The notes beneath the pieces were generated by a model that saw nothing but the letters and a program-made list of their open reading frames with translations, made no database searches and was not told the DNA's origin. The position numbers and the translations under genes were made by a program. A DNA stretch of 64,000 bases, taken from Nonomuraea typhae (GTDB lineage Bacteria > Actinomycetota > Actinomycetes > Streptosporangiales > Streptosporangiaceae). Below, piece by piece: positions 58,074 through 64,000 of this stretch (the stretch's first letter is position 1; each line of letters opens with the position of its first letter). The stretch is taken from NCBI RefSeq assembly GCF_009760925.1, contig NZ_VRLV01000004.1, positions 374,308 through 438,307 of the forward strand, written 5' to 3'.

Positions 58074-58652
58074 ATGGCTCGCAGTGTCGATTCACCGGGC
58101 GCTCCTGTCAAGGGCCGCCCACGTGACCCCAGCGTGGACGCCCGCGTCCTGGAAGCCACGCGCGCCCTGCTGTGCGAGAGCGGCTACCAGGGCACGACCA
58201 TCGAGGCCATCGCCCGGCGGGCGGGAGTCAGCCGCCCCGCCGTCTACCGGCGCTGGCCGCACAAGTCAGACGTCGTGGCCCAGGCGCTGTTCACCCGGAC
58301 CGCATCCGGGCCGTCGCGCGTCACCGGAGACCTCCGCGCCGACCTGCGGGCATGGGTGGACGCCGTGCTGGCCAGATTCGGGGACGCGGCCCTCGCCGCC
58401 GCGTTCCTCGGCCTCATGGCCGACCTGCGCGACCGCCGTGCCTTCGGCGACGACCTCGTCACCCCGCGCCGCGCCCACCTGGCACGGACCCTCGCCCAGG
58501 ACGCGGCCCGGCCCGGCGTCAACCAGGAGATCTTCCTGGAACTCCTCGTAGGGGCGATCTTCCTGCGCGTCGCCCTGGGCGGCAGCGTGGCCGAACCGTC
58601 CTACGCCGAGGAACTGACCGACCTGCTCCACCGCGCCGTGGCCCGTCAGTAG
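58074..58652 (+). CDS. TetR-family transcriptional regulator
   Basis: 192 aa. The N-terminal HTH has ARVLEATRALLCESGYQGTTIEAIARRAGVSRPAVYRRWPHKSDVVAQAL (residues about 23-72). The C-terminal helical ligand domain has no recognisable ligand signature. Divergent from the exported surE gene with an operator-like repeat at its start, so it may regulate surE and itself. Confidence 0.93.
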   Translation: MARSVDSPGAPVKGRPRDPSVDARVLEATRALLCESGYQGTTIEAIARRAGVSRPAVYRRWPHKSDVVAQALFTRTASGPSRVTGDLRADLRAWVDAVLARFGDAALAAAFLGLMADLRDRRAFGDDLVTPRRAHLARTLAQDAARPGVNQEIFLELLVGAIFLRVALGGSVAEPSYAEELTDLLHRAVARQ

Positions 58653-58939
58653 GGGACCCTGGCCTCCTCCGGCTTGGACTCCTCCTCCGGCCAGCCCGTG
58701 CCGGTGTCGTGGTGGCCGTCGCGCGCCAGGAACGGCACCCGCTCACCGACCTTGGCCTTGGTCAGCGCGGCGGCCTTGGACACCTGCGCCCCCACGAGCC
58801 CGGCGGCCTCCTGCACCGTGGGGCTGTCGGCCAGCCGCTGGGCGGTCCGCTTGATCTGTTCGTAACGCTCACGACCGGCCCGGCTGCCCAGTACGTAGCC
58901 GACCGCCAGGCCAACAGCGAATGCCATCCGATAACGCAT
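58646..58939 (-). CDS. YtxH-like small protein
   Basis: 97 aa. A short N-terminal membrane or amphipathic segment (MAFAVGLAVGYVLGSRAGRERYEQIKRTAQRLADSP) matches the YtxH pattern, followed by a helix and an acidic tail. GGAGG precedes the ATG by 7 bp. Overlaps the 3' end of the convergent TetR gene by 7 bp. Often stress-related, but without defined function. Confidence 0.75.
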   Translation of the reverse strand: MRYRMAFAVGLAVGYVLGSRAGRERYEQIKRTAQRLADSPTVQEAAGLVGAQVSKAAALTKAKVGERVPFLARDGHHDTGTGWPEEESKPEEARVPY

Positions 58940-59063
58940 CTTGCACCTCCGCTGTCTCGGGCCTACCCCGCTATGGATGCGACACGCACTCCAGGAGTGC
59001 GCTAATCTATTCATGCGCCGAACGGACAGGGCCAAAGCCCCGACGATCAGCGCAAGTGTTCGA

Positions 59064-59136
59064 TCCCGTGTAGCTCAACCGGCAGAGCAGCCGGCTGTTA
59101 ACCGGCAGGTTATAGGTTCGAGTCCTATCGCGGGAG
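59064..59136 (+). tRNA. tRNA-Asn (anticodon GTT)
   Basis: Complete cloverleaf of 73 nt. The acceptor stem TCCCGTG pairs with CGCGGGA, the D arm is GCTC...GAGC, and the anticodon stem GCCGG/CCGGC carries loop CTGTTAA with anticodon GTT at 59097-59099. The T arm is ATAGG-TTCGAGT-CCTAT. Discriminator base is G136; CCA is not encoded. Followed by a terminator and then by an isolated lower-GC gene. Confidence 0.97.
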
Positions 59137-59161
59137 CAGGACAGTGCTTGCATAAGCACAG

Positions 59162-59200
59162 CTCAGGCCCTCCACTCCGTCAACGGGTGGGGGGCCTGAG
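59162..59200 (+). terminator. Terminator after tRNA-Asn
   Basis: A 14-bp stem with one G-T pair (59162-59175 with 59187-59200) and an 11-nt loop. It begins 26 bp after the tRNA. Nothing else is recognised between here and 59343. Confidence 0.8.
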
Positions 59201-59343
59201 TCGTTCCGGGAGCCGGTGGCGGTGGACGGTCCGGGGTGTGGTGGGCGTCGAGTGCCGGGCAAGGTCGGAGGCGCGCTCGATCGAGAGGGCGAGGGCCGGG
59301 CTGCGTTGCCGGGCCAACTGGTTGAACAGGGCCCGACATCGGA

Positions 59344-59916
59344 CTATGTAGACCGGTTGCGCGGGACGTTCAGAACCGTCCGTGCTTCCTGCATGAATTG
59401 GTCAATTAAGTCGCGCCGAGTCTTCAGCGCAGCGCGGATTTTCCGTGTTACCCCTTGCGCGTCTTCAGGGCAGTGAGCCAAGTCGAACAGCATGAGGCTC
59501 ACCAGTTCGGCGTCCTTGAGCGTGAGCCTGTTGGTGGCCAGTAGGAGTGCGTCGTCCGTCAAGTGGAGCAGCTCGATTTCGCGCTTCGCGCGCCAGAGGC
59601 GGTCAAACGCCTGGATCAGCTCTGCGCGTTCATCCGCGGCGAGTGGCGGAATCACGTCATCCAGACCTGCTGTTCCACTATCGGTCACCACCTGCCCGGG
59701 CGGCGGGTCGGGTAGCTCCCGGATCACGCAACGGTACAGTTCATCGTCAGCCTGGACGAGCTTGAGGTACGACTCCCTTCGGTCCTGCTGCCAACGCCTC
59801 AGGTCGTCGCGCAGCCAGTTACCCTGCTGAAGCAGTGATTGCCGCCAGGCGCCGACCAGCACCCCGATCACCACGCCGGCAAGACCGACGATGGTTGGCA
59901 CTAGCTGCATCCACAT
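59344..59916 (-). CDS. Membrane-anchored protein of unknown function, lower GC
   Basis: 190 aa. One N-terminal membrane helix (MWMQLVPTIVGLAGVVIGVLVGAWRQ) is followed by a helical cytosolic domain (LRRWQQDRRESYLKLVQADDELYRCVIREL...). The ATG at 59916 is chosen from GGAGGTGG upstream. Third-position GC is visibly lower than in neighbouring genes, and it lies next to a tRNA gene, suggesting acquisition by transfer. No integrase is present. Function unknown. Confidence 0.65.
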   Translation of the reverse strand: MWMQLVPTIVGLAGVVIGVLVGAWRQSLLQQGNWLRDDLRRWQQDRRESYLKLVQADDELYRCVIRELPDPPPGQVVTDSGTAGLDDVIPPLAADERAELIQAFDRLWRAKREIELLHLTDDALLLATNRLTLKDAELVSLMLFDLAHCPEDAQGVTRKIRAALKTRRDLIDQFMQEARTVLNVPRNRST

Positions 59917-60079
59917 GACAACCACCTCCGAATCCTTCATGAGGAAGAGGTGGGGGCTCATCCAGGGCGCCCGAGCCGTTGAAGCCCGGCGAAACGTCGG
60001 CCACTCATTCTTGAGTTCGTGGTGCGCGCATGGATCGTTACACAGCGCTATCGGCCGGCGTTCCGGGAGCCTGAACGGT

Positions 60080-60775
60080 CTACACGGTCGCAGGCGCGGG
60101 GCGGGGGGTGCGGACGCCGATGGTGAGCAGGTAGACCAGCAGCCAGACTTCTGCCACGGTCGCGGTCGTCAGGACGAAGGGGGCCAGGGTCCCGGCCAGC
60201 GCGGGCACGGTGAACTGGGCGAACAGGTCGGCGAGGTAGCCGGCGGCGCCTGCGATCAGGACGAGGCCCAGCGGCTTGGGGAACAGGCCGGAGCGGCGGA
60301 CCAGCAGGCCGGCGGGCAGCATCCACAGGCCGAAGAACATCTGCGCCAGCAGGTAGCCGTAGCGGTGCATGTCCAGCAGCAGGAGTACCAGCGCCTGCGA
60401 GCCGCCGGTGCCGCCGAAGGCGTCGGCGTAGGCCGGTTGGGTGGCGACCAGGAGGGCGGCGAGGTGGTTGAGCAGGTTGAGGCAGATCATCGACACCGCC
60501 ACGGCCATGAGGACCAGCATGGCGCGGGCCAGGGCGGCGGAGGTCTGGCGGAGGATGTGGTGCAGGAGGAGGGCGACGCCCAGGAAGCACGTGACCTGGA
60601 CCAGGTCGGCGAGGAAGCCGAGGCGGAACATCGTGGCCTGCGCGACCACGTTCTCGGCTGTCCTGGCGGCGTCGCCGGGGACGAAGACGCGGGCCCGGAC
60701 GTACAACTGGGCGAAGCCGCCGAGGATGGCGACGACGAGGTATAAGGCGCCGGTCAGGCGGGCGAGGGATTTCAT
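60080..60775 (-). CDS. DUF4386-family membrane protein
   Basis: 231 aa with six predicted membrane helices. The N-terminus KSLARLTGALYLVVAILGGFAQLYVR and the segment LDMHRYGYLLAQMFFGLWMLPAGLLVRRSGLFPKPLG match the DUF4386 pattern (recalled). Function unknown. Its start overlaps the stop of the XRE gene (ATGA), so it is the third gene of a regulated trio. Confidence 0.8.
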   Translation of the reverse strand: MKSLARLTGALYLVVAILGGFAQLYVRARVFVPGDAARTAENVVAQATMFRLGFLADLVQVTCFLGVALLLHHILRQTSAALARAMLVLMAVAVSMICLNLLNHLAALLVATQPAYADAFGGTGGSQALVLLLLDMHRYGYLLAQMFFGLWMLPAGLLVRRSGLFPKPLGLVLIAGAAGYLADLFAQFTVPALAGTLAPFVLTTATVAEVWLLVYLLTIGVRTPRPAPATV

Positions 60776-60993
60776 GGCTCCTCCGGGTACTGGAAGACGT
60801 CGTCCAAGGGGACGCGGAACACGCGCGCGATCTGGAAGGCCATTTCGAGGGAGGGCGAGTAGCGGCCCTGCTCGATGGCGATGACGGTCTGGCGGGTGAC
60901 GCCGATGCGCTCGGCCAGGTCGGCCTGGGTCATCTCGCCGTGCGCGAAGCGGAGCGCGCGGATGGAGTTGGTGACCTTGGTGGGTTTGACCAT
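60772..60993 (-). CDS. Small XRE-family helix-turn-helix regulator
   Basis: 73 aa, a single Cro/CI-type HTH: IRALRFAHGEMTQADLAERIGVTRQTVIAIEQGRYSPSLEMAFQIARVFRVPLDDVFQYPEE. This short type is commonly co-encoded with a small membrane protein, as here (2-bp gap). Probably autoregulates the trio through the inverted repeat near 61438-61461. Confidence 0.92.
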   Translation of the reverse strand: MVKPTKVTNSIRALRFAHGEMTQADLAERIGVTRQTVIAIEQGRYSPSLEMAFQIARVFRVPLDDVFQYPEEP

Positions 60994-60995
60994 GG

Positions 60996-61415
60996 CTACA
61001 TGCCTCGCCGGTAGGCGACGAGCTTGAGGGCCGGGCCGATCAGGAAGGCCAGCGTGTAGACCGCGTACATTGCGTTGGCGATCCAGAAGTGGGCCGCCCC
61101 CGCCAGGGCGAGGGCGAAGGGGATGACCATGCCGACCGCGAGGATCGAGCCGGCGACGTACTCGCCGTAGCGGTTGATCTCCTTGTCGCGGACGTCGGCC
61201 CGGTGGGAGTCGCTCGGCTTGGCGATCTCCACCAGGATGCGGCCGACGACGGCGGCGGCGATGGAGACGCCGATCGTCCACAGCAGCGTGGACACGTAGG
61301 GCACCTGGGCCAGTTCGCCGTCACCGGCGCGGGTGAGGATGACGACCACGTAGGTCACGAAGGTCACCGCGTTGACGAGGAGAAAGACCCAGATGCCTTT
61401 TTCTTCGTACGTCAT
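60996..61415 (-). CDS. Small four-helix membrane protein, first of the XRE trio
   Basis: 139 aa, about four membrane helices with a polar central loop (KPSDSHRADVRDKEINRYGEYVAG). Such DUF2178-like proteins often pair with small XRE regulators; the assignment is approximate. Two bases separate it from the regulator gene. Function unknown; possible membrane sensor or modulator of the regulator. Confidence 0.75.
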   Translation of the reverse strand: MTYEEKGIWVFLLVNAVTFVTYVVVILTRAGDGELAQVPYVSTLLWTIGVSIAAAVVGRILVEIAKPSDSHRADVRDKEINRYGEYVAGSILAVGMVIPFALALAGAAHFWIANAMYAVYTLAFLIGPALKLVAYRRGM

Positions 61416-61422
61416 ACCCGTG

Positions 61423-61461
61423 AAGGTACGACATTCTTAACATGGTGTCAAAGATGTTTAA
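61423..61461 (-). promoter_or_regulatory. Promoter and operator of the XRE trio
   Basis: On the minus strand TTGACA (61446-61451) and TACCTT (61423-61428) are spaced by 17 bp, a near-consensus vegetative promoter. TTAACAT (61438-61444) and ATGTTTAA (61454-61461) form an inverted repeat around the -35 box, a likely XRE binding site. Confidence 0.65.
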
Positions 61462-61463
61462 CG

Positions 61464-62240
61464 TCAGGACAGCGGCGGGAAGCCGGGTGGGCGGTGTTCC
61501 AGGAAGCTGGCCACGCCTTCCGCGAAGTCGGGGCGGCCGAAGGAGGCCAGCATCTCGCGTACCGCCTCCTGCTCCGCCGCCTGCAGGGTGACGTTCCAGT
61601 CGTTCCACACCTGCCGCTTGATGATCGCCATCGACGCGGGCGAGCTGTGTACGGCCAGCTCCCCGGCGTACTCCCGGGCCGCGGCCAGCACCTCGTCGCC
61701 GGTCAGCACGCGATTGACCAGCCCCAGCTCATGCGCCTCGGCCCCGCTGAACACCCGGCCGGACAGCAGCAGGTCCATGGCCCGCTGCTGCCCGGCCAGG
61801 CGGGGCAGCACCCAGGACAGCCCGTACTCGGCGACCAGCCCGCGGCGCGGGAACGCGGTGGTCCACTTGGCGTCGGCCGCGGTGAAGACCAGGTCGCAGA
61901 CGAGGGCGTGGACCATGCCGAGCCCGGCGCAGGCGCCGTTGACCGCGGCGATGATCGGCTTGCGGATGGTGGTGGGATAGGTGACGGGCCGGGGATCGGG
62001 GGTTTCGTGGTAGTCCCCGGTCCGCAGGGCGGACAGGGTCTGGAAGTCGGCGCCGGAGCAGAAGCCCTTGCCCGCCCCGGTGACCACGATCGCGCGGACG
62101 GCCTGGTCCTTCTCGGCCTGTTCGAGGTGGTCGAAATACTCGCGGCCGAGGGCGTCGGTCCAGGCGTTCAGGCGGTCGGGGCGGTTGAACGTGAGTGTGA
62201 GCACGCCCTGGTCCACCGAGGAGAGCACGAGTTCGGACAT
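61464..62240 (-). CDS. Enoyl-CoA hydratase/isomerase family protein
   Basis: 258-aa crotonase fold. The oxyanion-hole segments are GKGFCSGADFQ and VNGACAGLGMVHALVCDL, and the C-terminal helix holds EGVASFLEHRPPGF. In the crotonase active-site position AFPRRGLVAEYGLSWVLPRL the pattern is that of enoyl-CoA hydratase-like proteins with a Glu (VAEYG). The CoA substrate is unknown. Monocistronic; separated from the NOS gene by 37 bp and read in the same direction. Confidence 0.9.
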   Translation of the reverse strand: MSELVLSSVDQGVLTLTFNRPDRLNAWTDALGREYFDHLEQAEKDQAVRAIVVTGAGKGFCSGADFQTLSALRTGDYHETPDPRPVTYPTTIRKPIIAAVNGACAGLGMVHALVCDLVFTAADAKWTTAFPRRGLVAEYGLSWVLPRLAGQQRAMDLLLSGRVFSGAEAHELGLVNRVLTGDEVLAAAREYAGELAVHSSPASMAIIKRQVWNDWNVTLQAAEQEAVREMLASFGRPDFAEGVASFLEHRPPGFPPLS

Positions 62241-62277
62241 GGTCCGACAGAATCATGTTCTAGAAGCGTCCGCAAGT

Positions 62278-63396
62278 TCAGTGGCGGGGGACGAAGGCCG
62301 GTGTCATCGTGCGCTGGTCGTAGTACCGGTGGAAGACCGGCGTGGCCGCGCCCGAGAGTGGCGGGACGATCCAGGACCAGTCGGCCGGGCAGACCCGCCC
62401 GGCCTGCTCCTCGCGTTCCAGGTGGGCCAGGAACCGGCGCGACTCCGTGTGGTGGTCGGTCATTGACACCCCGGCCCGGTCGAAGGAGTGCAGCACGGCC
62501 ACGTTCAGCTCCACCAGCGCGTGGTCGCGCCACAACGAGCGCTCGGTCGAGGTGTCCAGCCCGAGCCGGCGGGCCACCTCGGGCAACTGGTCGTACCGGT
62601 CGGCGTCGGCCAGGTTCCGGGCGCCGATCTCGGCCCCCATGTACCAGCCGTTGAAGGGCGCGCAGGGGTAGCAGACGCCGCCGATCTCCAGGCACATGTT
62701 CGAGATGGCCGGTACGGCATGCCAGCGCAGCCCCAGCTCCGCGAACCACCGGTACTCCGGGTGCGTGATCGGCACCTCCAGCACCGCGTCCCCGGGCAGA
62801 TGGCATAACAGCCGCGGCCCGGACGCGGGCTGGATGATCAGCGGCAGCACGTCGAAACGGCCCTGGCCGCCGCGCCAGCCGAGCTCGCGGGCCAGGGCGG
62901 TCAGCTCCGCCTGCCGCGGGTCGCCGACGACCGAGCCGTCGGGGGCCCGGTGCCCGGCGTAGCGGATGAGCTGGTCGTTGAGGATGCGCGGCCCGCGGCG
63001 GGCCGGGGTGTCGGGGGCGAAGACGGTGACCGTGGGCCGGATCTTCCCCTCGCCGGTCGCCTGGCGCAGGTGCTCCACGCACTCCAGGGCGACGCCCTCC
63101 GCGCTGGAGATCGCCCGCCGGTCGCGCACCTTGAGCGAGCGCCAGTAGAGGCGGCCGATGCACCGGTTGCTGTTGCGCCAGGCGACCCGGGCGCCGAACT
63201 CGAGTTCCGCGGGGGTGTGGGTGTAGGTGCCGGTCCGGGCGACTTCGGCGGTCACGTGGGCCAGGCGGGTCAGGAGGTCGCCGGAATCGGGGTTCTCGGT
63301 GTGGAAGAGCCTGAGGAAACGCTCCGCCTCGCGGAGGTCGATGATCGTGTGCGAGACGGCATCGAAGGGACGCAGGGACCTGATCCAGGTACGCAC
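62278..63396 (-). CDS. nos: Bacterial nitric oxide synthase oxygenase
   Basis: About 372 aa, the usual size for bacterial NOS. Heme-thiolate Cys79 is in VAWRNSNRCIGR; arginine/heme pocket residues include NMCLEIGGVCYPCAPFNGWYMGAEIGARNLAD, with PADWSWIVPPLSGAATPVFHRYY at the C-terminus. It converts L-arginine to NO and citrulline with electrons from a separate reductase, as no reductase domain is attached. Only GTG starts are available (63396, 63417, 63504) and none has a clear ribosome-binding site; 63396 fits family length. No nitration or thaxtomin-type cluster is adjacent. Confidence 0.93.
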   Translation of the reverse strand: MRTWIRSLRPFDAVSHTIIDLREAERFLRLFHTENPDSGDLLTRLAHVTAEVARTGTYTHTPAELEFGARVAWRNSNRCIGRLYWRSLKVRDRRAISSAEGVALECVEHLRQATGEGKIRPTVTVFAPDTPARRGPRILNDQLIRYAGHRAPDGSVVGDPRQAELTALARELGWRGGQGRFDVLPLIIQPASGPRLLCHLPGDAVLEVPITHPEYRWFAELGLRWHAVPAISNMCLEIGGVCYPCAPFNGWYMGAEIGARNLADADRYDQLPEVARRLGLDTSTERSLWRDHALVELNVAVLHSFDRAGVSMTDHHTESRRFLAHLEREEQAGRVCPADWSWIVPPLSGAATPVFHRYYDQRTMTPAFVPRH

Positions 63397-63580
63397 GCAG
63401 CAACCAGCGCAATCCACAACACGGATCGCCTGACCGGTTCCGGGCCGGCCGGGCGTCCTCGTGGCGGCGCCCTCTCCTCGCCGCCGCGGCTCCGCAGCAT
63501 CCACATCTTTAACCGGCGACCGGGGATTTGTCCCACAAAATCGAAAACCCTGTGATCTTATGGTGACAAAGGGTGAAGAC

Positions 63581-64000
63581 CTAGCCGACCTTGTGGGCGC
63601 CCTGGGCGGGGGTGGCGCGGAGGTAGCGGGGTTCGCGCCAGCTCTTGGCCGCGTAGGCCGTGGAGACGGACTCCCGCACGGACGCCACCCGGTCGGCGGC
63701 CACCAGGGCGATGACCGAGCCGCCGAAGCCGCCGCCGGTCATGCGGGCGCCCCGGGCGCCACCGCGCACCGCGGCCTCGGCGGCGAGGTCGAGCTCGGGC
63801 ACGGTCACCTCGAACTGGTCGCGCAGCGACAGGTGGGAGGCGTTCAGCAGCGCGCCGGTCTCGGCCGGGTGCCCCGCGCGCAGCAGCCCGATCAGGGCCT
63901 CGACCCGGTGGTTCTCGGTCACGACGTGCATCGTGCGCTTGCGCTCGTTGCCGGACAGCCGCTCCAGCGCGGCGGCCAGGTCGGTGACGTCGCGCAGGGC
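63581..64000 (-). CDS. galK: Galactokinase, C-terminal part (runs off the window)
   Basis: About 139 C-terminal residues of a GHMP kinase; the 5' part lies beyond the window edge. ENHRVEALIGLLRAG and LLNASHLSLRDQFEVTVPELDLAAEAAV are followed by the third GHMP motif ARMTGGGFGGSVIALV, all typical of galactokinase, which makes galactose 1-phosphate. The substrate assignment is good but cannot be checked against the missing N-terminal signature. Confidence 0.87.
   Translation of the reverse strand, partial: ALRDVTDLAAALERLSGNERKRTMHVVTENHRVEALIGLLRAGHPAETGALLNASHLSLRDQFEVTVPELDLAAEAAVRGGARGARMTGGGFGGSVIALVAADRVASVRESVSTAYAAKSWREPRYLRATPAQGAHKVG

Noticed and set aside
59064..60060. Integrative element inserted at tRNA-Asn
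   Set aside because: No integrase, no repeated tRNA 3' segment and only one atypical gene were found, so only a possible remnant is reported.

Overview
The window is about 64 kb of very GC-rich chromosomal DNA with strong third-position GC bias, frequent GTG starts and many ATGA/GTGA start-stop overlaps. Gene content (PknG, DUF574-type S-adenosyl methyltransferase, HrdB-like sigma factor, dgt and dnaG in one neighbourhood, EfeO/EfeB, bacterial NO synthase, septum-formation lipoprotein) points to a filamentous actinobacterium, most likely of the Streptosporangiales. The order is inferred from gene content and was not tested by any search. No rRNA, CRISPR array, transposase or prophage was seen. 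One tRNA (Asn) is present.

Layout. 0-8.4 kb: a catabolic cluster controlled by a FadR-type GntR regulator. It holds an OFA-like MFS carrier, a SucCD-like CoA ligase, a tartronate-semialdehyde-reductase-like enzyme, a glyoxylate-carboligase-like ThDP enzyme and an aldehyde dehydrogenase. 8.4-12.5 kb: a DUF6703-like membrane protein, a tiny Arg/Trp/Gly-rich peptide gene with its own control region and terminator, a BtrH-like protein, an ABM-fold protein and glyS. 12.6-14.4 kb: an alkylation-damage operon (Ogt, DNA-repair type 2OG oxygenase, stand-alone Ada Zn domain, unknown). 14.5-22.2 kb: a Tat/lipoprotein dienelactone hydrolase, a repeat tract, then a tightly coupled envelope operon (secreted peptide, MoxR ATPase, DUF58, VWA, HtrA protease, two-component system). 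22.2-30.3 kb: an orphan cytochrome b divergent from ppdK across a perfect 32-bp palindrome, an M48 protease, dgt and a ferredoxin-reductase-like flavoprotein. 30.3-37 kb: a degenerate M23 lipoprotein, a CUT2 sugar ABC transporter, a methyltransferase and a P450. 37-44.3 kb: dnaG, two coupled secreted beta-propeller proteins, a WYL regulator with a divergent NmrA-like gene, and an HrdB-like sigma factor.

44.3-52.6 kb is the most interesting region. Seven leftward genes, each overlapping the next, encode a coiled-coil protein, a PknG kinase, a PP2C phosphatase, a VWA protein, an FHA protein, a GlnX-like membrane protein and a GlnH-like lipoprotein. This looks like the mycobacterial GlnH-GlnX-PknG amino-acid sensing pathway with a built-in phosphatase, phosphothreonine reader and VWA protein. 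Three of the seven proteins (FHA, PP2C, PknG) share a related zinc-ribbon motif.

52.7-64 kb: a small membrane peptide, an iron-box-controlled efeO-efeB pair without efeU, a GH63-like hydrolase, SurE divergent from a TetR regulator, a YtxH-like protein, tRNA-Asn followed by a lower-GC orphan gene, an XRE/membrane-protein trio, an enoyl-CoA hydratase, a stand-alone nitric oxide synthase oxygenase and the 3' end of galactokinase running off the window. Start codons were chosen from ribosome-binding sites, overlaps and family lengths; where these conflict it is stated.
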